Below are positions 1-5,772 of a stretch of DNA of 6,314 nt, piece by piece. Below the pieces are notes generated by a model. That model made no database searches. It saw only the letters and a list, made by a program, of their open reading frames with translations, and was not told the origin of the DNA. Every line of letters starts with the position of its first letter. The first letter of the stretch is position 1. The DNA comes from an uncultured Actinomycetes bacterium (GTDB lineage Bacteria; Actinomycetota; Actinomycetes; Mycobacteriales; Mycobacteriaceae). The translations under genes and the position numbers were made by a program. The stretch is taken from contig CAIWCQ010000169.1 in assembly GCA_903911165.1 (NCBI GenBank), positions 1 through 6,314 on the forward strand, written 5' to 3'.

Positions 1-423
1 CTGGCCATGCGCCAACATGTGCTCGGCCCGTACCCGTTCGACCCGAACCTACTTGCGCAGGGCATTCCACCCGACGATCGGGTGACGTTCCAGGAGAACA
101 TCTTCGGGCCGTTGGAGGGTACGCCGACGCCGCCGCCTGCCGACGCCGTCCCCCCGCTTCCGCCAGGCGCCGTCCCGCCGATGCAGGCCGACGCCGTCCC
201 GCCGCTTCCGGCCGACTCCGTTGCGCCGTTACCCGAGGGCACGGCGGGTCCCGCGGTCGCGCCGAGTGCCTTCGCCCCCGCCAACACGCCGTCGGTCGCG
301 ATCGCCACCTATGACCCGAAGACCGGGCAGTTCGCCACACCCGACGGTGGCGTCTACCGGCAGACCGACCTAGTCCCGCAGTCTGGCGAGCAATCCTGGG
401 AAGATCTGCTGCCTACCGCCTGA
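1..423 (+). CDS. MCE-family lipid-uptake protein, C-terminal tail (5' end outside window)
   Basis: This is the last ~140 residues of a Mce-type protein, the secreted or membrane-anchored subunit family that forms the periplasmic lipid channel of Mce transporters in mycobacteria. The frame is already open at base 1, and the MCE domain itself lies upstream, so the ATG at 7 is internal rather than the start. Visible hallmarks are the PYPFDPNLLAQGIP segment followed by a Pro/Ala-rich linker with four octapeptide units, then the typical tail YDPKTGQF...TPDGGVYRQTDLV ending SWEDLLP. These are features of the proline-rich members of the A-F set; which letter (C, D or F) and which mce operon cannot be decided from the tail. 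It ends 6 bp from a convergent gene, so no further mce gene follows on this strand, which would fit the last gene of an operon (F) or a broken or solo copy. Confidence 0.85.
   Translation: MAMRQHVLGPYPFDPNLLAQGIPPDDRVTFQENIFGPLEGTPTPPPADAVPPLPPGAVPPMQADAVPPLPADSVAPLPEGTAGPAVAPSAFAPANTPSVAIATYDPKTGQFATPDGGVYRQTDLVPQSGEQSWEDLLPTA
139..234 (+). repeat. Four tandem 24-bp units coding a Pro-rich octapeptide
   Basis: Four adjoining in-frame 24-bp units lie inside the MCE tail: 139-162 (ADAVPPLP), 163-186 (PGAVPPMQ), 187-210 (ADAVPPLP) and 211-234 (ADSVAPLP). Units 1 and 3 code the same peptide and differ by one silent base in the run I compared. The product would be an extended, disordered linker between the conserved helical part and the YDP...SWEDLLP tail. 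The unit length is a multiple of three, so gain or loss of a unit would keep the frame. Confidence 0.8.
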
Positions 424-429
424 ACCGGC

Positions 430-936
430 TCAGCTCAGCTTGATCAGCTTGAACGGCATGGTGATGTAGAGCGGCAGACTGCGACCGCACGCACCGCTGG
501 GACCGGTCGTGATGTCCTCCCCGACCAGGGTATTCGACGTCGGATCAGCCGACGCGCCGTCGGGCGTTGCCCTGATGAAGCGGAAGACCTGTAGGCCGGA
601 AGCGAACGTGCCGTCCGGGCAGGGAATCCAGTTCGGCACCACATGTTTGACGTACCAGGTGCCGCCGGTCTGGTAGATGGGTGCGGTCCACCCCTGATCG
701 CTGGTCACGGTCCCGGTGCACTCGGAGGGGTAGCTGCACTGCGTGGAGATGGTCCAGAGGGCTCGAACACTCACCTCATTGCGGAACACATCGTTGGTGC
801 GGGCCCACTCGCCGTTCGATGTTGCGGTGAAGGAGCCGTTGAGCGAACCCCGATCTGATGCCTGCGCCTGCGGCGCCAGCGATACGGCGGCGATCATTGC
901 GGCCGCAGCCAGGGCGGCGGTCGTGATTCCACGCAT
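430..936 (-). CDS. Small secreted protein with four cysteines, function unknown
   Basis: The 168-residue product has a clear Sec-type signal peptide: M1-R2, a hydrophobic Ala-rich core to about residue 21, then PQAQA with likely cleavage between A26 and S27. The mature part is about 142 residues and holds exactly four cysteines (C67, C73, C106, C150), enough for two disulfides. It also has the motifs WTISTQC, VTSDQGWTAPI, WYVKHVVPNWIPCPDG, TTGPSGACG and a final MPFKLIKL. This looks like a family of small exported mycobacterial proteins of unknown role; I cannot name it. The start is set by a GAGGAG ribosome-binding site 7 nt upstream; a longer open frame to 1065 overlaps the dehydrogenase and lacks these signals. 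It follows the dehydrogenase by 37 bp on the same strand, so co-transcription is possible. Its stop is 6 bp from the convergent MCE stop, with no obvious terminator. Confidence 0.85.
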   Translation of the reverse strand: MRGITTAALAAAAMIAAVSLAPQAQASDRGSLNGSFTATSNGEWARTNDVFRNEVSVRALWTISTQCSYPSECTGTVTSDQGWTAPIYQTGGTWYVKHVVPNWIPCPDGTFASGLQVFRFIRATPDGASADPTSNTLVGEDITTGPSGACGRSLPLYITMPFKLIKLS

Positions 937-943
937 CAGCGAA

Positions 944-949
944 CTCCTC
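944..949 (-). promoter_or_regulatory. Ribosome-binding site of the secreted protein gene
   Basis: GAGGAG on the minus strand lies 7 nt before the ATG at 936. It decides the start in favour of the form with an intact N-terminal signal peptide. Confidence 0.7.
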
Positions 950-973
950 GTCGCAGTCGAAAGGGCTTGATCA

Positions 974-2524
974 TTATCGCTGCTGCGCCATGTCCAGCGC
1001 CGCGATATGGCTGAACAGCATCGAGGCGCCGATCGGGTTGCCGCCGCCCGGATAGGTAGTTCCACTGACCGCGGCCATCGTGTTGCCCGCCGCGTACAGC
1101 CCTGGGATCACCACGCCGGCCTCGTCGAGGACCCGGGCCCTGGTGTCGGTGCGCAGGCCACCCTTGGTGCCGAGGTCGGAGAGTCCGAAGGCCGCCGCGT
1201 GATACGGGGCGGTGTCGATCGGCACCAGCGGCCTGCCTCGCGAGAAGGCCCGGTCGTACGCCTCCTCGCCGCGCCCGAAATCGGTGTCCACCCCAGCAGC
1301 GACCATCCGGTTGTGCCGGGCCACGGTGTGTGTCAGGGCGTCGCCGGGCACGCCGATCATCTCGGCCAGTTCGGCGATCGAGTCGGCGGTGTGCCACAGC
1401 CCGGCAGCGCGGTAGAGCTCGGTGCCGACCAACGATACGTTGGTCGCTTTCACCGGCGGCACCTCGCCGCGTCGGTCGTCGTAGATCATCTGGAACGGGA
1501 GGCTTAGTCGCCCGGCGCGCATCTCGGCGATGATTTCCCGTCCGAGGCGGTCGTAGGGGGCTGATTCATTCACGAACCTTTGGCCCGCCTGGTTGACGAA
1601 TATGCCGCCGGCGAACCACAGCGCGAATGCCGCGCCACGATCCGGGTGGATGAGCCCGGGTGCCCACCACGCCTGATCCATCAGGTCGGTGGCGGCCCCG
1701 GCGCGGATCGCAGCCCCGTGTGCTGCGCCGGTGTTATCGGGTGCGCCCAGGCTGTCCTCGACACGGCCCGGCACTCCGAATTCCGCGCGCATCGCGGCGT
1801 TGCGCTCGAAACCGCCGGCAGCGAGGAGCACACCGCGGCGGGCACGGATGCGCACCTGCTCGTTATTGCGGCGCGCTACCGCCCCGACCACCGCACCGTT
1901 GGAGACGATGAGGTCGACCAGCCCGCTGTTGCGGTGCAGTACCGTCGCCGGGAAACGGCGCAGTGCCATGAGGAATCGACCGATCAGGGCGCGTCCGCCG
2001 GTCAATACCTCGGGTGCGGGAGTACCGAACCACTCGTTGTCCAGCGGCCCGCGGACGAGTTCGGCGTCATCACCGAGGCGTTCCGCAGGCAGCGGTGTGG
2101 CTACTACGTGCCGCAGGCCGTCGATGCGGGCCTGCGGTGCCGCACCGAAGTAATCCGGCCACGGCAGCACGGTGAAGTCGAAGTTCTCGTCGGCTTCCAG
2201 GTAGTCGATCAGTGCTGCGCCACCGCGGACATAGGTGTCCTGCAACTCGCGGGGGGTACGGTCCCCGACGACCGAGTGGAAGTAGGTCAGTGCCGCTTCG
2301 ATGGTGTCGTCGCTGCCGGCTCGGCGCAGAACGGCGTTGCAGGGGAACCACATTCCGCCACCGCCGGAGTAGGCGGTCGTGCCGCCGAACTTCTCGCCGG
2401 CCTCCAGCAGTGCCACCGAAAGACCCTCCCGCGCAGCGGTGTAGGCGCCGGTGATCCCACCACCGGAGCCGACGACGATAACGTCGACGGTTTCGTCGAA
2501 CTCAGTTTCGTCACCACGGGTCAT
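974..2524 (-). CDS. 3-ketosteroid delta-1-dehydrogenase-like FAD-dependent oxidoreductase
   Basis: This is a 516-residue flavoprotein of the fumarate reductase/KstD family (KstD proteins are about 510-560 residues). From the chosen start the N-terminal FAD fold is DVIVVGSGGGITG (about 14-26) with the ribose-binding Glu at 41 (LLEAG). A second FAD segment near the end reads GLYAAGNT...TTYPGGGNPIG (about 475-499). KstD1 of Rhodococcus uses Tyr119, Tyr318, Tyr487 and Gly491; likely equivalents here are Y125 (PDYF), Y324 (NESAPYDR), Y491 and G495 (TTYPGGG), a near-constant offset. This supports removal of hydrogens from C1-C2 of a 3-ketosteroid or similar ring, but GGGNPIG differs from the GAGATIG of KstD as I recall it, so the substrate is open. 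Start: ATG 2524 has GGGGA 7 nt upstream; ATG 2542 gives six more residues and overlaps the transporter by 14 bp. Cytosolic; no signal peptide. Confidence 0.85.
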   Translation of the reverse strand: MTRGDETEFDETVDVIVVGSGGGITGAYTAAREGLSVALLEAGEKFGGTTAYSGGGGMWFPCNAVLRRAGSDDTIEAALTYFHSVVGDRTPRELQDTYVRGGAALIDYLEADENFDFTVLPWPDYFGAAPQARIDGLRHVVATPLPAERLGDDAELVRGPLDNEWFGTPAPEVLTGGRALIGRFLMALRRFPATVLHRNSGLVDLIVSNGAVVGAVARRNNEQVRIRARRGVLLAAGGFERNAAMRAEFGVPGRVEDSLGAPDNTGAAHGAAIRAGAATDLMDQAWWAPGLIHPDRGAAFALWFAGGIFVNQAGQRFVNESAPYDRLGREIIAEMRAGRLSLPFQMIYDDRRGEVPPVKATNVSLVGTELYRAAGLWHTADSIAELAEMIGVPGDALTHTVARHNRMVAAGVDTDFGRGEEAYDRAFSRGRPLVPIDTAPYHAAAFGLSDLGTKGGLRTDTRARVLDEAGVVIPGLYAAGNTMAAVSGTTYPGGGNPIGASMLFSHIAALDMAQQR

Positions 2525-2528
2525 CGCG

Positions 2529-3971
2529 TCATCCCCATTCATGGTTCATTGCCCGGGAATCGGTGAGTTCCTCGACGGTTGCGATAGGACGCAATCGCGG
2601 CCGACTCACCGCGATCAGCACCAGAGCGACCAGCCCGGTGACCGCACCGAGTCCGAATATAACCGTGTAGCTGCTTTCCGGAGGAAGCCCAGTGCCATTG
2701 CGGCTCAGCAGCACCGCGACGATCGCGGCGGCCATCGAGGCACCGACGGTACGGGCGATAGCGTTCATGGATGTCGCGACCCCGGTCTCACCGACGTCCA
2801 CCTCGCGAACAACCAGGGAGGGCAGTGCGCCGTAGGCAAGGCTGATGTAGATGTTGATCAGGAGGCCGGCACCGATGATCTGCCAGGGCGCGGAATGGGC
2901 CAATGCCAGCAGGGCGAACCCGACAATGCCGATGGCGATGCCAACGACGAGCACCGGCCGGGCCCCGAAACGGTCGATGTAGCGCCCACTGACCAGTGCG
3001 GTGAGGAATCCCGCGAGTGCGCCCGGCATCAAAAACACCACGCTGGCGAACAAAACGGTGGCCGCGAAACCGTAGCCGCTGGCGGCGGGTGCTTGAACGA
3101 AACCGGTCAGCCCGAGGAACCCGAAGTAAAGACCCATCCCGACTGCCACGGTGGCAATGTTGGTCAGCAGAATCGGCCGACGCATAAGCATGGTCGTCGA
3201 CACCAGCGGTTGTGTGCATCGTCGCTCCCACCACCACCAGAGGGCGAGTACTGCGGCCGCAGTCACTGCGCAACCGATCGTGCGTGCCGAGGTCCAGCCC
3301 CACGGACTTCCCCCGGTAATCCCCAGCAGCAGCAATGACAACCCGACCGCCAGACCCGCCGCGCCGATCCAGTCCACCGTTCCGGTGGCGCTGTGCGGGC
3401 GCTTCGGGACGACGATCATGACGGCGATGGTCACCACCGCGACGAACGCTGACACAAACCAGAACGCGCGATGGTAATCCGCATCGCCGTGCATGAGCAG
3501 CCCGACGGACACCAAACCCATCGCGCCGCCGAAACCGAGTACCGCCGACAGCACCGCCAAGGCTGACATCAGTCGTTCGGGTGGGAGTTCTTCGCGCAGG
3601 ATCGATACGCCGATCGGATACAGCGAAAATGACGCGCCCTGCAGTACCCGCGCCACGATCAGCAGCGCATAGGACGTTGTTGCCGCTGCGAGCAGCGAGC
3701 CAGCCAGGACGACCGCCAGCACCCCCAGCAGTATCCGTTTCTTGGTATGGAGATCCGCCAGCCGACCCAGCAGGGGAGTGATGGATGCCGCTGCCAGCAG
3801 GTTGGCGGTGACCGTCCAACTGATGTCGGCAAGAGAGACGCCGAGCTGGCGGGACATCACCCCGAGGATCGGGACGACACCGGTCTGCAGCACGGCCACC
3901 GTCAGCACCGTCACGCTCATGGTCGCGACGAGCCGGGGATTGGTGGTGCTCACCGCGATATCCGCCATCAC
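2529..3971 (-). CDS. MFS transporter, 14-TMS DHA2 (EmrB/QacA) type
   Basis: This 480-residue integral membrane protein has about 14 hydrophobic segments (roughly 16-38, 52-72, 79-98, 101-121, 137-159, 168-188, 199-217, 231-248, 268-289, 303-325, 338-358, 364-385, 405-423, 436-455), as in proton-driven drug:H+ antiporters of the DHA2 group. Motif A is GRLADLHTKKR (69-79) after segment 2. Segment 4 carries R108 in ARVLQG, the motif-B arginine. Segment 5 (GFGGAMGLVSVG) lacks the proline of antiporter motif C, so export by antiport is not certain. Four tryptophans in a row occur at 245-248. Substrate unknown; the dehydrogenase directly downstream suggests it moves that enzyme's substrate or product. 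The frame opens with GTG 3971 followed at once by ATG 3968, and either may be the start. Neither has a good ribosome-binding site, so a leaderless mRNA is possible. First gene of a leftward operon. Confidence 0.9.
   Translation of the reverse strand: MMADIAVSTTNPRLVATMSVTVLTVAVLQTGVVPILGVMSRQLGVSLADISWTVTANLLAAASITPLLGRLADLHTKKRILLGVLAVVLAGSLLAAATTSYALLIVARVLQGASFSLYPIGVSILREELPPERLMSALAVLSAVLGFGGAMGLVSVGLLMHGDADYHRAFWFVSAFVAVVTIAVMIVVPKRPHSATGTVDWIGAAGLAVGLSLLLLGITGGSPWGWTSARTIGCAVTAAAVLALWWWWERRCTQPLVSTTMLMRRPILLTNIATVAVGMGLYFGFLGLTGFVQAPAASGYGFAATVLFASVVFLMPGALAGFLTALVSGRYIDRFGARPVLVVGIAIGIVGFALLALAHSAPWQIIGAGLLINIYISLAYGALPSLVVREVDVGETGVATSMNAIARTVGASMAAAIVAVLLSRNGTGLPPESSYTVIFGLGAVTGLVALVLIAVSRPRLRPIATVEELTDSRAMNHEWG
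2532..2536 (-). promoter_or_regulatory. Ribosome-binding site of the dehydrogenase, inside the transporter gene's end
   Basis: GGGGA on the minus strand sits 7 nt before ATG 2524 and lies within the last codons of the upstream transporter gene. ATG 2542 has only a weak CGGG upstream. The layout favours start 2524 and translation coupled to the transporter. Confidence 0.5.
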
Positions 3972-4042
3972 TTTGATTATGCGGTCTAAGGATATTGATC
4001 GGGTGGCGGGGTACCCGACGTGGCCTGTGCAAGGATTCCCGC
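3969..4042. promoter_or_regulatory. Divergent intergenic region holding both operon promoters
   Basis: About 74 bp separate the left-pointing transporter operon from the right-pointing thioesterase gene, so both promoters and any shared operator must lie here or inside the genes. On the minus strand CATAAT ends 7 nt before ATG 3968, the distance expected for a leaderless transcript, with no good -35. An inverted repeat CGGGT-N8-ACCCG spans 4000-4017 and contains the palindrome GGGTACCC (4009-4016), a candidate operator. No steroid-regulator (KstR/KstR2) consensus was recognised. No regulator gene is in the window. Confidence 0.35.
4031..4035 (+). promoter_or_regulatory. Ribosome-binding site of the thioesterase-like gene
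   Basis: AAGGA lies 7 nt before GTG 4043 and sets that start. The upstream TTG at 3995 has an AAGGA only 2 nt away, too close to work well. Confidence 0.6.
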
Positions 4043-4840
4043 GTGGTCGTGGCTCTCGCGCATTTCATCGGAGATGGCACAGGCCCCTTCGAGCCGACAG
4101 AATTCGCGCTCAGCCGTTGGGGAAAGGACACCCTCAACGGCCCGGCCATCGTCGGTCTGGCTGCGCGGTCCCTCGAGTCTGAATACAGCATGCCCGGCTT
4201 TCTGCCCGCCCGGTTGACCACCGATCTGTTCAAATCCGCTCGCCGGGTGCCCACCCTCGTGCGAACCCGCCTTGTCCGCGATGGCCGTCGCATCCGCAAT
4301 ACCGAGTGCGACATCATTCAGGCTGAGGTCGTCGTTGCTCGAGCCACGCTCGTGCAGTACCGGCAGTCCGGCCCACCGCCGGGCCGGGAGTGGGTGGGCC
4401 GAACCGACTTCAGCCCTCCCGCCGACGTCACGGGCGCGGTGTACTTCGTCGGAAGTGACGACGTCGGCTGGGATCCTTCCGGAGAGGTCCACCAGAACAC
4501 CTCGCGCAAACGCGTCTATCACCGAACCATCGATGTGGTGGCCGGTGAGGCACCGAGTCCATTCGTGCGGGCCGTAGTCGCCGCCGAAGCGACAAGCCTC
4601 GTGACGAATCTCGGCACTCGTGGAATCGGCTATATCAACGGTGATCTGACCGTCGCGCTGTCACGGCTACCGGTGGGGGATTACGTTGGGGTGCAGGCTG
4701 ATTCACACTGGTCCTCAGAGGGAATCGCCACCGGCAGCGCTACGCTCTTCGATGATATTGGTCCGTTCGGCACCGGTATGGTGACCGCGATCGCCAACCC
4801 GGCGGCCCAGATCGACTTCGGCCGCTCCGGCACACGATGA
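4043..4840 (+). CDS. Double-hotdog thioesterase family protein (TesB-like, acyl-CoA)
   Basis: The 265-residue product fits the thioesterase-like superfamily with two hotdog domains (TesB is about 286 residues). The N-terminal domain runs from HFIGDGTGPFEPTEFALSRWG (from residue 7) through LNGPAIVGLAARSLE to RLTTDLFKSA...RTRLVRDGRRI (57-84) and the strand AEVVVARATLVQY. The C-terminal domain has NGDLTVALSRLP, whose D201 matches the catalytic Asp position of TesB, then HWSSEGIATGSATLFDDIGPFG (222-243). Expected reaction: hydrolysis of an acyl-CoA to free acid and CoA in the cytosol; the acyl group cannot be read from sequence, and some relatives have no measured activity. The start is GTG 4043, chosen for its AAGGA site. 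Its stop overlaps the next start as ATGA, so it is probably translated together with the sulfurtransferase. A link to lipid or steroid CoA intermediates is inference from the neighbours. Confidence 0.8.
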   Translation: MVVALAHFIGDGTGPFEPTEFALSRWGKDTLNGPAIVGLAARSLESEYSMPGFLPARLTTDLFKSARRVPTLVRTRLVRDGRRIRNTECDIIQAEVVVARATLVQYRQSGPPPGREWVGRTDFSPPADVTGAVYFVGSDDVGWDPSGEVHQNTSRKRVYHRTIDVVAGEAPSPFVRAVVAAEATSLVTNLGTRGIGYINGDLTVALSRLPVGDYVGVQADSHWSSEGIATGSATLFDDIGPFGTGMVTAIANPAAQIDFGRSGTR

Positions 4841-5655
4841 CTCGTAGCACGGTACTGATCGACGTCGCCGAATTAATGAGGCAGGTGGCCGAGGGCCATC
4901 AGCCGGCGATTCTCGATGTCCGGTGGCGGATGGACCAGCCCGACGGTCGGGAAACCTATCTCGCCGGTCACATTCCCGGGGCGGTGTATGTGTCGCTGGA
5001 GGATGAACTCAGCGATCATTCGCGCACCGGGAGAGGCCGCCATCCGTTACCTTCCGGGACCGAGTTGCAGACCGCTGCTCGACGATGGGGCCTGCGTGCC
5101 GGCCAGCAGGTGATCGTGTACGACGACTGGAATAGGGCCGGGTCCGCACGCGCCTGGTGGGTGCTGACAGCGGCCGGCATCGACAACGTCCGCATTCTCG
5201 ACGGCGGCCTCGCGGCATGGACGGCGGCCGGAGGAGCACTGGAGGCGCAAGCGCCCCAGTTTCCGCCGGGAGATGTGAGCGCCGTCCATGACGATCTCTA
5301 TATCGGCGCGCGCGCGACGCTCACGGCGCAGCAGGTCAGCGATGGGGAGGTCACCGTCTTGCTCGATGCGCGATCACCGCAGCGTTTCCGCGGTGAGTTC
5401 GAACCGGTGGATCCGGTGGCCGGGCATATTCCGGGTGCGCGGAATGTGCCCAGCACACTGGTGCTCGCCGACGACGGCTCGTTTCTCGCCGATGCCGATC
5501 TTCGGGCGCTCTGGGCGGACATCGGCGTTGCCGGCAACGATGTTGGGGTTTATTGCGGCTCTGGTGTCACCGCGTCGGTGGTGCTGGCGGCGTTGAGCGT
5601 CACCGGGATTGACGCGGCACTGTTTCCGGGGTCCTGGTCGCAGTGGTGTTCATAG
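4837..5655 (+). CDS. Two-domain sulfurtransferase (rhodanese / 3-mercaptopyruvate sulfurtransferase family)
   Basis: The 272-residue protein has two rhodanese domains, the usual length for this family. Domain 1 (about 6-130) has ILDVRW, YLAGHIPGAVYVSLE and VIVYDDWNRAGSARAWWVL; the catalytic cysteine position is Asp (about D97), so it is the inactive, structural half. Domain 2 (about 160-272) has LLDARSPQRFRGE, AGHIPGARNVP and the active loop C240-G-S-G-V-T-A, then GSWSQW near the end. The CGSGVTA loop is the mercaptopyruvate type (thiosulfate enzymes have CRKGVT). R183 fits one substrate arginine, but the second, in the PEPR motif of known mercaptopyruvate enzymes, seems replaced by Val (FEPV, V191), so the sulfur donor is uncertain. 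SseA/SseB-like, but I do not assign a symbol. It starts by ATGA overlap with the thioesterase-like gene and has no clear ribosome-binding site of its own, which suggests translational coupling. Confidence 0.88.
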   Translation: MTRSTVLIDVAELMRQVAEGHQPAILDVRWRMDQPDGRETYLAGHIPGAVYVSLEDELSDHSRTGRGRHPLPSGTELQTAARRWGLRAGQQVIVYDDWNRAGSARAWWVLTAAGIDNVRILDGGLAAWTAAGGALEAQAPQFPPGDVSAVHDDLYIGARATLTAQQVSDGEVTVLLDARSPQRFRGEFEPVDPVAGHIPGARNVPSTLVLADDGSFLADADLRALWADIGVAGNDVGVYCGSGVTASVVLAALSVTGIDAALFPGSWSQWCS

Positions 5656-5662
5656 TTTGGGG

Positions 5663-5694
5663 TGTTCCTAGTGGGGGTTGTTCCTAGGGGAGTC
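5663..5694 (+). repeat. Tandem 16-bp direct repeat downstream of the sulfurtransferase
   Basis: Two adjacent 16-bp units, 5663-5678 and 5679-5694, share TGTTCCTAG exactly and 12 of 16 positions overall. A related TGTTCAGGGGAAC follows at 5737-5749, and its GTTC-AGGG-GAAC part is an inverted repeat. They lie between the stop of the sulfurtransferase and the promoter of the next gene, so they could be binding sites for a regulator. A five-base stem (CCTAG 5667-5671 with CTAGG 5684-5688) is possible but has no T-run, so it is not a convincing terminator. Confidence 0.5.
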
Positions 5695-5709
5695 AAAGCA
5701 GCAAAGCCG

Positions 5710-5738
5710 TTGACCAGCGCTATGCTGCTGAGTAGATG
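5710..5738 (+). promoter_or_regulatory. Candidate sigma-A-type promoter of the exported protein gene
   Basis: TTGACC (5710-5715), a 17-nt spacer and TAGATG (5733-5738) resemble a housekeeping -35/-10 pair. Transcription would start near 5745, leaving a leader of about 25 nt that contains the GGGGAG site at 5755-5760, 8 nt before GTG 5769. TATGCT (5721-5726) is an alternative -10 without a good -35. An inverted repeat AGCAGC (5697-5702) / GCTGCT (5724-5729) flanks the -35. Confidence 0.4.
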
Positions 5739-5751
5739 TTCAGGGGAACTT

Positions 5752-5772
5752 ATGGGGGAGACGGTTCGGTGA
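5752..5772 (+). other. Possible six-codon leader ORF overlapping the next start
   Basis: ATG 5752 opens a six-codon frame (MGETVR) whose TGA at 5770-5772 overlaps the GTG start of the exported protein as GTGA. AGGGGA lies 4 nt upstream at 5742-5747, a close but possible ribosome-binding site. If transcription starts near 5745, part of that site would be missing. It may be chance. Confidence 0.2.

Noticed and set aside
937..1065. N-terminal extension of the secreted protein to an ATG at 1065
   Set aside because: It would overlap the end of the dehydrogenase by about 90 bp and bury the signal peptide; ATG 936 has a GAGGAG site.
1580..2566. A 328-codon open frame on the + strand, antisense to the dehydrogenase
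   Set aside because: Its translation has no recognisable domain and is rich in residues expected from the complement of GC-rich codons. The opposite strand codes a full flavoprotein with catalytic motifs.
2451..3338. A 295-codon open frame on the + strand, antisense to the transporter and dehydrogenase ends
   Set aside because: Low-complexity Gly/His/Gln/Asp composition with no domain; it overlaps two well-supported genes.
3995..4042. TTG start at 3995 for the thioesterase-like protein
   Set aside because: The ribosome-binding site would be 2 nt away, and the added residues (RGTRRGLCKDSR) do not look like part of the hotdog fold. GTG 4043 has correct spacing.
3969..4042. KstR or KstR2 operator
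   Set aside because: I looked for the TnnAACnnGTTnnA and AnCAAGnnCTTGnT patterns and did not see either in this gap.
2788..4317. A 509-codon open frame on the - strand across the transporter and the divergent region
   Set aside because: It is Arg/Gly/His-rich, has no membrane segments and reads through the transporter in another frame; it also runs into the thioesterase-like gene on the other strand. It is a high-GC shadow.
5745..5766. Extracytoplasmic-stress (SigH/SigE-like) promoter GGAAC...GTT
   Set aside because: The spacer of 14 nt is shorter than the usual 16-20, and the start would fall inside the gene.
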